Below are positions 44,728 to 53,981 of a stretch of 64,000 nucleotides of DNA, piece after piece; within the stretch, counting starts at the first letter, position 1, and each line of letters starts with the position of its first letter. Made by a program: the position numbers and the translations under genes. The notes beneath the pieces are model-generated. The model did not search any database. It saw only the letters and a list, made by a program, of their open reading frames with translations, and was not told the DNA's origin. Source of the stretch: Desulfurispirillum indicum S5 (GTDB taxonomy: Bacteria > Chrysiogenota > Chrysiogenetes > Chrysiogenales > Chrysiogenaceae); the NCBI RefSeq assembly GCF_000177635.2, contig NC_014836.1, positions 973,501 to 1,037,500 on the forward strand, in the 5' to 3' direction.

Positions 44728-47532
44728 CTATATGGTAATGGTAAAGCGCGCTCCGCAGGCGGTATTCTCCACCCGCAGGGTTCCGTCCATGCTCTTCTCG
44801 ATGATCTCCTTGGCCATATAGAGGCCGATACCGGTGCCCTGCCCCGGTGCCTTGGTGGTGAAGTAGGGTTCGAAAACCTTTTCCATGGGCTCTGCCCGGA
44901 TGCCACCGCCATTGTCCTCTATGCTCAACACACATCTTCCGTTGCTTCCGGCAACCGTAACCACGATCAGGGGCTCAGCAACCTTTCGCTCCAGCAGCAC
45001 ATCCTTGGCGTTATTCAGAATATTCAGCAGAACCTGGGCGTACTCGTTGGGATAGCCGGAGGTACTGCACGCCGTGCCTTCTTCATGGTGGTCCATTCGT
45101 ATCTGTATATTATGGTTGGCGAAACTGGCTTCCACCATACTGAGGGAGCGCTGAAGCACCTCGTAGGGACAGAAGGCCACCTTTTCGCGGTCGGGTTTGA
45201 AGAAGTTGCGGAAGTCGTCGATGGTACGGGACATGTACTCGATGGCTTCCGTCGCCTTGGCCGCCAGCTGGTCAAAGTACTCATCGCTGAGCTGCCCGAA
45301 GTCACGGGCGTCCTGGATCTCCTCAATGGTCGTCATCAGGGAGGTCAGGGGCTGGCGCCACTGGTGGGCGATATTGCCGATCATCTCCCCCATGGCGGCC
45401 TGGCGGGACTGGGCCAGCAGCATCCGGTCCTTTTCCTGCAACTCCTCATGGGAGCGTATGCGCTCTGTTATATCATAGCAGGTACCAATATAGCCCACGA
45501 AATTCCCGTTGAGGTCATAGAGGGGACGGCCAACGTCCAGGATATGCCGGTACTCGCCACTGCGGTGCAGCATGCGATACTCCAGCTTGAAGTCCGTGCG
45601 AACGGTAAACGCCTGCCAGTAGCTGCGCTGGTACTCCTCTATATCGTGGGGATGTATGACCTGCTCTATGGTGGCGCCATTCTGAAGGGTCGTTCCGGCG
45701 GGCACAAACGCAAGCCAGGTGCTGTTGAAGTAATCAAAATGGCCGCTGGCATCGGCCCGCCATACCATGGTGGGGAAATTATCCAGGATGGAGAGGTAGA
45801 AGTTGTGGGCCCGGAGCAGATCGGTCTCCACCTCCTTGCGCTCGGTGATATCCCGACTGACGGCCAGTACCGAGTCAAAACACAGGGTCTGGTCGCCGGG
45901 CAGCAACTGGCAGGCCATGTCCAGCTCCGGCGTGATACGGCACTCAAAGTACTGCAGGCCAGCTATTCCAAAGCGGCTGAATTCGACATTCACCGGGGTG
46001 CCCAGACGAAAGACTTCCATGATCGCATCTTCCAGCAGCTCACGTAACTCCACGGAATAGTCCATCTGGCCCATGGTTTTCCCCACATAATCGTCGGCCG
46101 GACGTCCAAAGGCGTACTCCACGGCTGAGTTCACGTAGAGAAAGCGACACTGCTGGTCAAAGCGCTGAATAAGATCGGGCGTGTTTTCCACCAGGGCGCG
46201 GTACTGCTGCTCCTGCCGACGCAGCTGCTGCAGGGCAATTTCGCGATCGGTGACATCCCGTACCATGGCCATGAATCCACCCCGGCCCAGCTGCGGATGC
46301 TGCATGGGGCTGACCAGGGCGCTGAAAAAGCGCGTGCCATCTTCCGTCTCCAGGGTATACTCAATAAAAGCCGGCAGGCCGTCATCGCTGAGTTTCTTCA
46401 TGGCCTGCTCAACCTTGGCAACGATCCCGGAGGGCATGACATCCCGATAACTCTTTCCCAGAAAGGCTTCAGGCGGCATCAACAGCCGGGCCGAGTTGGG
46501 CGCGTGATACTCCACGATACGGCCGCGATTATCGAAGACGAAGATGAGATCCTGGATGGAGTTGATCAGGGCTGAGAGCTTGGATTCGCGTTCCTGCAGT
46601 GCCAGGCGGGCACGGCGGCGGTTGCGTCGCAGGCGAATCAGCAGCGCGATGATAAAGAGCTGAGCGACTGCCACCGCGGCAGTGGCACTGACAATGAGCG
46701 TCCACTGGCGATGAACGGTCCGGGTTGCCAGCTGGTAGTCGGTGATATCATGGGCCACGCCGAAAAAACTCTGGTTTTCCGGATCATACTGGCCATAGGA
46801 GCGAATATGCATAACTGTGCCATCGGGACGCTGCAGTTCAAAGCTCACATCGTAGTCAATGCCACGCTCCATCAGATCCCGGCGCGCCTGCTCCATGACA
46901 CCGTGATACCGGGGCAGGATCATGGCCTGGATGACCGTGAAGGGCCAGACTTCGCGCTCGTCAAGCCCAAGCAGCGTGGCGGCCCCATGGGAAAAGCGAT
47001 ACTCCATGCGTGCCATATCCAGAGTCCAGTAACCAAAACCGGCCACCTGCTCGGCATGGCGCAGGCGCGCTTCACTTCGGGCCAGCTCCTCAAGCACGTC
47101 GGTGCGCCGCGAGGCGTCGTGGATAATGGAGAAAAGTACCGTGCGTCCGTCCAGAACCACGGGCGAGGAGTGCACCTCCACGGTGCGCACCTCTGCGCTG
47201 GCCAGGCGATGGCGGAAAAAGAAGTAGCTGCGCCGCTCACTGGCAGCCAGCTTGCGTTCCCGGCGAACTTCCTCGGCACTGAGGGTGTTGATCTGCTGGA
47301 TATTCATGCGCCGCAACTGGTCGCGGCTGTAGCCATAGAAGTTCACAGCTGCGCGGTTCGCGTCCAGGATTTCACCGCTGTCGGCGTCAATCAGAAGCAT
47401 GACAACGGTATGGCCCTGGAACAGCTCCGCGTCAAAGACCTTTTCCGCTGCCACAGGCCAAGACCAGAGCAGTATGAGACAAAAGGCGGCGAGCACATGC
47501 CTTATGGCACACCTGGAGAGCAGGGTATTCAC
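44728..47532 (-). CDS. multi-PAS sensor histidine kinase
   Basis: About 934 residues. A signal-anchor (HVLAAFCLILLWSWPVAA) and a PAS with no obvious ligand motif precede a second PAS, then a membrane helix (VSATAAVAVAQLFIIALLIRL, about 285-305), and three more PAS/PAC modules. The kinase core has phospho-acceptor His in NIAHQWRQPL, N box LLNILNNAKDVL, G1 SIEDNGGGI and G2 GTGIGLYMAK. GTG 47532 has GGGAG 8 bases upstream; a GTG at 47541 is the alternative. It probably signals to the receiver protein encoded next. Confidence 0.92.
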   Translation of the reverse strand: MNTLLSRCAIRHVLAAFCLILLWSWPVAAEKVFDAELFQGHTVVMLLIDADSGEILDANRAAVNFYGYSRDQLRRMNIQQINTLSAEEVRRERKLAASERRSYFFFRHRLASAEVRTVEVHSSPVVLDGRTVLFSIIHDASRRTDVLEELARSEARLRHAEQVAGFGYWTLDMARMEYRFSHGAATLLGLDEREVWPFTVIQAMILPRYHGVMEQARRDLMERGIDYDVSFELQRPDGTVMHIRSYGQYDPENQSFFGVAHDITDYQLATRTVHRQWTLIVSATAAVAVAQLFIIALLIRLRRNRRRARLALQERESKLSALINSIQDLIFVFDNRGRIVEYHAPNSARLLMPPEAFLGKSYRDVMPSGIVAKVEQAMKKLSDDGLPAFIEYTLETEDGTRFFSALVSPMQHPQLGRGGFMAMVRDVTDREIALQQLRRQEQQYRALVENTPDLIQRFDQQCRFLYVNSAVEYAFGRPADDYVGKTMGQMDYSVELRELLEDAIMEVFRLGTPVNVEFSRFGIAGLQYFECRITPELDMACQLLPGDQTLCFDSVLAVSRDITERKEVETDLLRAHNFYLSILDNFPTMVWRADASGHFDYFNSTWLAFVPAGTTLQNGATIEQVIHPHDIEEYQRSYWQAFTVRTDFKLEYRMLHRSGEYRHILDVGRPLYDLNGNFVGYIGTCYDITERIRSHEELQEKDRMLLAQSRQAAMGEMIGNIAHQWRQPLTSLMTTIEEIQDARDFGQLSDEYFDQLAAKATEAIEYMSRTIDDFRNFFKPDREKVAFCPYEVLQRSLSMVEASFANHNIQIRMDHHEEGTACSTSGYPNEYAQVLLNILNNAKDVLLERKVAEPLIVVTVAGSNGRCVLSIEDNGGGIRAEPMEKVFEPYFTTKAPGQGTGIGLYMAKEIIEKSMDGTLRVENTACGARFTITI

Positions 47533-47619
47533 GTTTCGCACTCCCGAAACAACAGATTGTCGGCGCCAACCTGAATGCCCTGCTGGAATGCAGCCAAGGC
47601 GACAGGACGCGTTCAGGCA

Positions 47620-49284
47620 TTAATCAAAGGCGAAATCCGCCCACACCGGGTCGTGGTCGGAAGAGCGCCAGGGCTCATCGCTGCGACTGTGCTGCGGATT
47701 CTGGTAGGAGAGGAAGGGTGGCTCATCGACGTTAATATGCCAGATGCCGCCTCCCCGCGCCAGATCGTTCAGCGCAGAACTCCTGAAAATATAGTCCAGT
47801 GTGCCTGACTGACCAAAAAAAATATAGGTATAGTTTTGTGTCTGCCTGTCAAACGCCCCCAGGCTGTTGACCATGCCCGCCTCCTGCAGCAGGCGCACCG
47901 GATCTTCCCGACCATAGGCATTCAGATCGCCGGCAATCAGAAAGCGGGACTCTGCCGGACTGCCCAGCTGCTGCAACAGCATGCGGGCCTGCTGCGTCCG
48001 CTGGAGATTCCAGCACCCCTGCCCCAGATCCACATCGCCTTCGGCAGGACAGCGGGTCTTGGACTTGAAGTGCACCCCGATGACGCTGAAACGCTGATCA
48101 CTTCCTCTGTCGCGAAAGTGACCCACAACGGGATGACGCTGAAAAACTCCGTCAACAAGGGAGTCGACCCCCATCAGTTCAAGGCGCTTGCGGTCATAGA
48201 CCAGCACCACCTGAATGGCATCGCTGCCGGGATCGGGCCCCGCGATCACCCTATACTCCCGTGAATCGGATTGCGTACGGCTCACCCACTGCTGCCAGTC
48301 CTGCAGCGCACGGGGATGGTTCTCCATCTCCATCAGGGCAACCACATCGGCATCAAGGCCGTGGAACGCTGCCAGCAGCCTGGAGCGCTGCCGCTGCAGT
48401 TCACGCTGGTTCGAGGCGCCGCGCCGCCCCGGAGTGACAAAGTAGTTTTCCATGTTGAAGGTCGCCACCCGCAGATGTCCAGGTTCGGGGGCCGGAGGCG
48501 GGGCCGGACGCGGATTATCATCACGGAACTGTGGTTCCTGCACCGGATGCAGACGATATTCATCAAAGGCGTGGGTCAGTATTCCCTTCACCCCTTCGGG
48601 CAGCGTCGTCCCCACCCGGCGTGTGCCCAGGGCATCCAGATAGGGGACAGGGTCAGGATAGGCGCGGTAACTGCCATCATCCAATATGATACTGCGATGG
48701 TGATTGGCGTCCTCATCAATTGCAGAATGCTGCGTGGGACGAATCAGGCGACCCTCGCTGGAGAGCAGGAGGCTGCCATAGCGCAGCAGATCAAAATTAC
48801 TGGTGACGGTCAGGGGGCCGGGGATATGCACCAGCAGGTCCGTATAGTCGGCGCGCTGCGCGGCAGGAAGGGGCAGGGCAAAGGGGACAGGCACCAGTTC
48901 CACCATTCCGCAGGATTGCAGCTGCTGCGGCTCAGTCAGCTGTATATTCCCCCGGAAGCGGCTGACCGTGGCCTGCAGCTGGATATGCGCACCGCGCCGG
49001 AGCAGCTGCTGCTGATCACCGCTGAGGCGCGGCGCATAGACAAAGATGCCCGCAGGCAGCTGGCCTTTGCGGGCTGATGGTTGCTGCAGATAAAATCCAC
49101 CCAGCTGGTCACGACCGGTGAACACCCCGCTGACGACACCATCAACCCGCACACTGCGGTTGATGGTTTGCTCCGACTGCGCCTTTACCTCCGCCAGGGA
49201 TGCGGTGGAAGGAAGCGGGCACGCCGAAGCGAATGCGTTCAGGAACAGCGCAAGGATGGCACCCCATATCACAGAAATCCGCAT
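47620..49284 (-). CDS. secreted endonuclease/exonuclease/phosphatase-family nuclease (ExeM/NucH-like)
   Basis: 554 aa. A signal peptide (VIWGAILALFLNAFASACP) is followed by an OB-fold-like region (about 35-130, VRVDGVVSGVF...GGFYLQQ). The C-terminal EEP domain from about 285 has VATFNMENYF, ALMEMENH with the metal-binding Glu, IAGDLNAYG and SDHDPVWADF with the catalytic His. It probably degrades extracellular DNA. ATG 49284 gives a clean signal peptide; the frame is open to 49353. Confidence 0.9.
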   Translation of the reverse strand: MRISVIWGAILALFLNAFASACPLPSTASLAEVKAQSEQTINRSVRVDGVVSGVFTGRDQLGGFYLQQPSARKGQLPAGIFVYAPRLSGDQQQLLRRGAHIQLQATVSRFRGNIQLTEPQQLQSCGMVELVPVPFALPLPAAQRADYTDLLVHIPGPLTVTSNFDLLRYGSLLLSSEGRLIRPTQHSAIDEDANHHRSIILDDGSYRAYPDPVPYLDALGTRRVGTTLPEGVKGILTHAFDEYRLHPVQEPQFRDDNPRPAPPPAPEPGHLRVATFNMENYFVTPGRRGASNQRELQRQRSRLLAAFHGLDADVVALMEMENHPRALQDWQQWVSRTQSDSREYRVIAGPDPGSDAIQVVLVYDRKRLELMGVDSLVDGVFQRHPVVGHFRDRGSDQRFSVIGVHFKSKTRCPAEGDVDLGQGCWNLQRTQQARMLLQQLGSPAESRFLIAGDLNAYGREDPVRLLQEAGMVNSLGAFDRQTQNYTYIFFGQSGTLDYIFRSSALNDLARGGGIWHINVDEPPFLSYQNPQHSRSDEPWRSSDHDPVWADFAFD

Positions 49285-49310
49285 GAAATTCACCGCGCCT
49301 AATAAATTTA

Positions 49311-49339
49311 TTGCAAACTTTACCGCTTTTCCGTACAGT
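49311..49339 (+). promoter_or_regulatory. Predicted sigma-70 promoter of the DUF2023 gene
   Basis: TTGCAA (49311-49316), a 17-base spacer, then TACAGT (49334-49339), 29 bases before the start codon. It lies in the 84-bp divergent gap. Confidence 0.5.
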
Positions 49340-49368
49340 ACCGCCACACTCAATCACGGGAGGGCCAT

Positions 49369-49713
49369 ATGCAGGTATTCCATCACCATATATACGAATT
49401 CAAAAAGGGCCTGCGCAACCTGATTCTTCATACCGCGCCAGCTACCCACCGCTCATTGGTCATCAAAAAACTGGAGCACCACGGCATCGACTACCTCATC
49501 TACGACCAGGCTCCGGGAAAGATAAACATCTTTTTCGGCGATCCTTCCTGCATCCAGGTGCTGCGCCTGATCGGCAAGCAGAGCCTCAACCACTTCACCC
49601 TTGAAGAGGACTTCATGCTGGGCATCATGCTCGGTTACGACCGTAAAAAGCAGTGCGAACGATATATCACCCGCAGCGCCAAGGCCCAGGCGGTACAGGA
49701 ACTGACGGGCTGA
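49369..49713 (+). CDS. DUF2023 family protein
   Basis: 114-aa soluble protein. MQVFHHHIYEFKKGLRNLIL, then IDYLIYDQAPGKINIFFGD and EEDFMLGIMLGYDRKKQCER, match DUF2023 as I know it; the function is unknown. Full length. It is divergent from the nuclease gene and converges on the small FPDFL gene with a 7-base gap. Confidence 0.8.
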   Translation: MQVFHHHIYEFKKGLRNLILHTAPATHRSLVIKKLEHHGIDYLIYDQAPGKINIFFGDPSCIQVLRLIGKQSLNHFTLEEDFMLGIMLGYDRKKQCERYITRSAKAQAVQELTG

Positions 49714-49720
49714 CTCCGGA

Positions 49721-49990
49721 CTACCGGGAGCCCACCGGCCCCGGATAGCCCAGCCGCTTCAGGGTTACCTTGATGTCTTCGGAATCAAAGGCGGTTTTGC
49801 AACAGCCACTCTCGGCGTAGGTTTCATATTCGTCCACCTGCATCAGCAGGGTTTCCACGATCTCTTCCCGGTCGCCATAGGTATCGGGACTCTCGGCAAT
49901 GGACTTCACCGGTCCATAGAGAAAATCGGGAAACTCCCCCGCATCAGAACGGCGTTGCAGAGCTGCGCGCAAATCTTCAAACACACTCAT
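49721..49990 (-). CDS. small conserved protein, FPDFL/YETYA type (paralogue 2)
   Basis: 89-aa acidic soluble protein paralogous to that at 12733-12993: FPDFL (20-24), YETYAESG (55-62) and DIKVTLK (about 72-78). It has a CC pair (SGCCKTAF) not present in the paralogue. ATG 49990 has AGGAG 8 bases upstream. It starts 2 bases after the cysteine desulfurase stop, so it is almost surely in that operon, which hints at a sulfur-related role here. Confidence 0.72.
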   Translation of the reverse strand: MSVFEDLRAALQRRSDAGEFPDFLYGPVKSIAESPDTYGDREEIVETLLMQVDEYETYAESGCCKTAFDSEDIKVTLKRLGYPGPVGSR

Positions 49991-49992
49991 CG

Positions 49993-51135
49993 TCACTCTC
50001 CTTTGTTCATTACTTGCTTCCACTGCTGCACCACCGACGGCCAGTCCACGGGCGGTGTCAGGTGACACCAGGCCAGGCGAATGGCCGTGGCGACTCGCTT
50101 TTCCGAAAGCCCCATGGCGTGCAGCACGTGGCTCGGCTCTGCCGTATGGGCGGTACAGGCCGAACCGCTGGAAATGGCGATATGCTCCTTGACGATCCGG
50201 ACAGCTTCCATGGTGGGAACGCCGGGCAGGGAGATATTCAGCGTGTGGGGCAAGCAGTACTGCGGGTCGCCATTTATGTGGTACGTAAGCCCCTGCAAGC
50301 CCGCGAGAACCTGACGGCGAAATGCTTCACAGGCAGAGTGGCGCTGTTGTTCCTGGCGTACAGCCATGCTGGCGGCCGTTCCGAATCCGGCGATCAGGGG
50401 AACCGCCAGGGTTCCAGGGCGCAGGCCCTGTTCCTGGCCACCTCCAAACTGCAGGGGTTGCAGCGGCGGACAACTCCCCCCGCGCCTGCGGGCAATCAGG
50501 GCTCCAACTCCCTTGGGGCCAAATATTTTATGGGCACTGGCGCTGATCATGTCGATACGTGGGTGCTGCAGGCTCACCAGCTCTTTGCCAAAACCCTGGG
50601 CAGCGTCCACGTGGAAAAAGGCGTCATGGCCCTCCAGTACAGTGGCAATTTCTTCAACGGGTTGACGGATTCCCGTCTCATTGTTGACTTGCATGACAGA
50701 GACCAGCAGAGTGTCAGGGCGCAACGCCGCAGCTGCGTTTTGGGCGCTCACCCGTCCGCTGGAATCTGCGGGGAGAATGGTAAGAGAGAATCCCCGCGAT
50801 GCCAGATATTCCATGGGCTCCAGCACCGACTTGTGCTCCAGCGCCGTGGTCACCAGGTGGCGTCTGCCCGTCGCAAGGCCATAGTCGGCGAGTCCCAGTA
50901 CAGCCAGGTTATTGGCCTCCGTGGCACCGCTGGTGAAAATAACCTCATCGCGTCGCGCCCCAACCACCCGCGCCACCTGTGTCCGGCCTGTTTCCACAGC
51001 CATGCGGGCGCCTTCGCCATACTGGTGCACCGGACTGGCCGCGTTTCCGTATTCTTCCTCCATATAGCGCTGAATAACGCTCTGCACCCTGGGCTCCAGG
51101 GGGGTGGTGGCGTTGCAGTCCAGATAGACGGTCAC
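49993..51135 (-). CDS. cysteine desulfurase, DndA-like
   Basis: 380-aa PLP enzyme of the NifS/IscS group that takes sulfur from cysteine. The N-terminus MTVYLDCNATTPLEPRV and HVDAAQGFGKELVSLQHPRI resemble DndA-type enzymes more than IscS. The PLP lysine is in SASAHKIFGPKGVG, and the active-site Cys is in SSGSACTAHTAEPSHV. No dndB-E or other phosphorothioation genes are in the window, nor an IscU. It is co-transcribed with the FPDFL small gene. It may be a general sulfur donor. Confidence 0.85.
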   Translation of the reverse strand: MTVYLDCNATTPLEPRVQSVIQRYMEEEYGNAASPVHQYGEGARMAVETGRTQVARVVGARRDEVIFTSGATEANNLAVLGLADYGLATGRRHLVTTALEHKSVLEPMEYLASRGFSLTILPADSSGRVSAQNAAAALRPDTLLVSVMQVNNETGIRQPVEEIATVLEGHDAFFHVDAAQGFGKELVSLQHPRIDMISASAHKIFGPKGVGALIARRRGGSCPPLQPLQFGGGQEQGLRPGTLAVPLIAGFGTAASMAVRQEQQRHSACEAFRRQVLAGLQGLTYHINGDPQYCLPHTLNISLPGVPTMEAVRIVKEHIAISSGSACTAHTAEPSHVLHAMGLSEKRVATAIRLAWCHLTPPVDWPSVVQQWKQVMNKGE

Positions 51136-51240
51136 AGGGGCCTCCTCAAGGGAAAGTCAAGTTCCGGGGTCGGGATTACCGATCCCCACTCTATCAGATT
51201 GTATGGCGATTGACAAAAGCGAAAGCAAAACTTGCCTATT

Positions 51241-51257
51241 GATTTACTTTACTTTAT
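51241..51257 (+). promoter_or_regulatory. Promoter of rrf2-cysK with shared AT-rich motif
   Basis: The motif GATTTACTTTACTTTAT overlaps a promoter with TTGCCT (51232-51237), a 17-base spacer and TATAAC (51255-51260). Fifteen of 17 bases match the stretch at 55487-55503 before the sulfate operon. This is a candidate operator of the Rrf2 regulator encoded next. Confidence 0.5.
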
Positions 51258-51293
51258 AACGTCAGCCAGCAGAGATTCTCGTTTTCGCCTGTG

Positions 51294-51416
51294 GCAATGG
51301 AAAACCCACAGGTGCAAGGCGCCCGCAGAGCAAGGAGTGGCGAGCACTGCCTGTACTGTCACAACGGGCGGTGGCGGGCAAGCCGCAGATGGGGATTTTT
51401 CAGCAGCCTGCTAAGA
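51294..51416. repeat. intergenic repeat family A, copy 4
   Basis: A diverged A element (AATGGAAAACCCACAGGTGC to GGATTTTTCAGCAGCCTGCT) in the leader between the predicted promoter and the Rrf2 gene. It would therefore be transcribed. Confidence 0.75.
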
Positions 51417-51436
51417 CACTGAACCAGGGGGAAATA

Positions 51437-51847
51437 ATGGCGTGTGTTTCATCCAAGGGAGCCTATGGGCTGGCGGCTATGCTTTACCTGGCGCAGCATG
51501 CTGACAAGCTTATCCAGATACGGGATATCGCCAAAAACGGCGGCATCCCCCAGAATTACCTGGAGCAGCTGCTGGTACAGCTGAAAAAGAATGGCTTTGT
51601 GGAAAGTACCCGCGGAGCAGGGGGCGGATATCGCCTGGCCATGGAGCCCAAGGATATCACCATCTATCAGATTCTCGAGGCCCTGGAGGGTGAGCTGTGC
51701 GCCAATCGTTACGATGTGGACAACAAGGCTCTGGAATTCTTCTGGGACGACATCCGTCGGAAAATCCAGGAGGTGTTCGGACAGACCCTGGCTGATCTGG
51801 TGGATCTGAGCGAAAAAATGGAATCCAACACCATGTACTACATCTAG
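51437..51847 (+). CDS. Rrf2-family transcriptional regulator (CymR-like)
   Basis: 136-aa winged-helix protein: SSKGAYGLAAMLYLAQHA, recognition helix region GIPQNYLEQLLVQLKKNGFV and wing STRGAGGGYRL. Unlike IscR it lacks the three-Cys cluster-binding set; only Cys3 and one Cys near residue 92 are present. It therefore more likely senses cysteine metabolism through a partner, as CymR does with CysK. It is followed 9 bases later by cysK. Start at ATG 51437 with AGGGGGA upstream. Confidence 0.88.
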   Translation: MACVSSKGAYGLAAMLYLAQHADKLIQIRDIAKNGGIPQNYLEQLLVQLKKNGFVESTRGAGGGYRLAMEPKDITIYQILEALEGELCANRYDVDNKALEFFWDDIRRKIQEVFGQTLADLVDLSEKMESNTMYYI

Positions 51848-51856
51848 GGGGTGGCC

Positions 51857-52780
51857 GTGAAAATTCACTATAATATTACAGAATTGATAGGCAATACTCC
51901 CCTGCTGAAACTCAACCGCGTCGATGGTGCCGCCAACGCCATGGTTCTGGGCAAATGCGAATTCCTCAATCCCACCGCTTCTGTCAAGGATCGCATCGGC
52001 TACAGCATGATTGACGCCGCCATTGCCAGCGGCATGATCAAAAGCAGCCGAACGACTATCATCGAGCCTACCAGCGGCAATACGGGCATCGCCCTGGCCA
52101 GCATCTGCGCCTCCATGGGGCTGAAGCTGATCCTCACCATGCCTGACTCCATGAGTCTGGAGCGGCAGAAACTGCTGCGCGCCCTGGGAGCCTCCCTGGA
52201 ACTGACCCCCTCTGAACTGGGAATGAAAGGGGCAGTGGATCGCGCCATGGAGCTCAGTCGGGAAATTCCCGACGCTATCGTGCTCCAGCAGTTCAACAAC
52301 AAGGCTAACCCCAAGGTTCACCGCGCCACAACTGCCGAGGAAATCTGGCGCGACACCGAGGGCAAGGTCGATATCTTCGTGTGCGGTGTCGGCACTGGCG
52401 GAACCATTTCCGGCGTGGCCGATGTGCTGAAAGCCCGCAAGCCGGATGTCCGGATCGTTGCCGTTGAGCCCCAGGGCTCAGCTGTCCTGCAGGGTGGCAA
52501 ACCCGGCGCCCACAAACTTCAGGGTCTTGGTGCCGGCTTCATCCCCAAGGTGATGGACATGAGCCTGATCGATGAGGTCATCAGCGTCAGCGATGAAGAC
52601 GCTCTTGCCATGACCCGCCAGCTGGCCAGTCTCGAAGGTGTACTGGTGGGAATCTCTTCGGGTGCCAATGTCCATGCTGCCCTCCAGGTTGCCCACCGCC
52701 CAGAAAATGCCGGCAAGGTCATCGTGACCATGCTCACCGATACCGGGGAGCGCTATCTCAGCGCCAACGTATTTGACTGA
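51857..52780 (+). CDS. cysK: cysteine synthase A (O-acetylserine sulfhydrylase)
   Basis: 307-aa PLP enzyme joining sulfide and O-acetylserine into cysteine. The PLP lysine is in [11 protein letters not shown] (about residues 37-47), and the substrate loop is [23 protein letters not shown] binds the PLP phosphate. GTG 51857 gives the conserved start (M)[15 protein letters not shown] with AGGGGG upstream; GTG 51851 is the alternative. It is in an operon with the Rrf2 regulator. Confidence 0.95.
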   Translation: MKIHYNITELIGNTPLLKLNRVDGAANAMVLGKCEFLNPTASVKDRIGYSMIDAAIASGMIKSSRTTIIEPTSGNTGIALASICASMGLKLILTMPDSMSLERQKLLRALGASLELTPSELGMKGAVDRAMELSREIPDAIVLQQFNNKANPKVHRATTAEEIWRDTEGKVDIFVCGVGTGGTISGVADVLKARKPDVRIVAVEPQGSAVLQGGKPGAHKLQGLGAGFIPKVMDMSLIDEVISVSDEDALAMTRQLASLEGVLVGISSGANVHAALQVAHRPENAGKVIVTMLTDTGERYLSANVFD

Positions 52781-52880
52781 CATTCACCCGGAAATTTCTG
52801 CACTTACCAGTGATATCGCTTTTTGCCCCCTGGCCGTTATGCTACATTGATGCTGTACGCTCATTCCGAGAGAGGGACCC

Positions 52881-53981
52881 ATGCTACGCATTCTGCGCGA
52901 CTGGTATGATGATCACTTTTCCAACCCCCAGGTAGCCATACTGGCCATTGCCCTGATTATCGGCTTCAGTGTCGTGATCTTCATGGGCAATATACTCATG
53001 CCCTTTTTCGCAGCCATCATCATTGCCTACCTGCTGGATGGACTGGTGCAGAAGCTGTGCCGGCTGGGAATTCCCCATACCCCCGCGGCCATCCTGGTCT
53101 TCGTGGTGTTCATGGGCGCTTTCCTGTTCCTGCTCTTTGCCATCGTCCCCATGATTGCCCGCCAGCTCACCCAGCTGGCCCGCGAAATGCCGCTGATGAT
53201 TAACATGGGACAACAGGCGCTGATGCGCCTGCCCGAGATGTATCCCGAGTTTATCAGCCAGCAGCAGGTGCGCAACTATATCAACCTGATGACCAGCGAA
53301 GTGGGGAAGTTCAGCCAGCAGATCCTCTCCTGGTCACTGGCTTCTGTCACCAGCATCATCGCCTTCCTGGTCTACCTGATCCTCGTGCCTCTTATGGTCT
53401 TCTTCTTCCTGAAGGACAAGGAGCACCTGATCCAGTGGTTCAGCAGCTTCCTGCCGGAGAATCGGCCCCTCATGAATCTGGTGTGGTCCGAGGTCAATAT
53501 CAAGATCGCCAGCTATGTGCGCGGCAAGGCCATGGAAATCATCATAGTCTGGGCTATCAGCTACGCCACCTTTGCCATCATGGGGCTGGACTTTGCCCTG
53601 CTGCTGGCCATGCTGGTGGGCATCTCCGTGCTGATCCCCTACGTGGGCGCCACGGTGGTGACGATCCCCATCGCCTTTATCGCCTATGTGCAGTGGGGCT
53701 TCACCTCACAGTTCGCCTACCTGATGATCGCCTATGCCATTATCCAGTTTTTTGACGGCAATATCCTCGTGCCCATCCTCTTCTCCGAAGTGGTCAACCT
53801 GCACCCCATCGCCATTGTCACCTCGATCCTCGTCTTCGGCGGTCTGTGGGGTTTCTGGGGGATATTCTTCGCCATACCCCTGGCGACGCTTATCCAGTCC
53901 ATTATCGGTGCCTGGCCCAACAAGGAGGTCATTCAGGAGCAGGAAGGACTCGCCCAGGAAGAGTCGCCGCCCGCTTCATGA
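52881..53981 (+). CDS. AI-2E/PerM family transporter
   Basis: 366-aa polytopic membrane protein with about seven or eight helices. It has the family pattern of two to three N-terminal helices, a long amphipathic middle (about 85-155) and a C-terminal cluster with LVGISVLIPYVGATVVTIP and DGNILVPILFSEVVNLHPI. Proposed substrates vary (autoinducer-2, Na+/H+), so none is assigned. Its 3' end overlaps the convergent SDR gene by 53 bases. Confidence 0.88.
   Translation: MLRILRDWYDDHFSNPQVAILAIALIIGFSVVIFMGNILMPFFAAIIIAYLLDGLVQKLCRLGIPHTPAAILVFVVFMGAFLFLLFAIVPMIARQLTQLAREMPLMINMGQQALMRLPEMYPEFISQQQVRNYINLMTSEVGKFSQQILSWSLASVTSIIAFLVYLILVPLMVFFFLKDKEHLIQWFSSFLPENRPLMNLVWSEVNIKIASYVRGKAMEIIIVWAISYATFAIMGLDFALLLAMLVGISVLIPYVGATVVTIPIAFIAYVQWGFTSQFAYLMIAYAIIQFFDGNILVPILFSEVVNLHPIAIVTSILVFGGLWGFWGIFFAIPLATLIQSIIGAWPNKEVIQEQEGLAQEESPPAS

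Noticed and set aside
49993-51135. A DNA phosphorothioation (Dnd) system
   Set aside because: Only a DndA-like enzyme is present; no dndB, C, D or E gene lies in the window.
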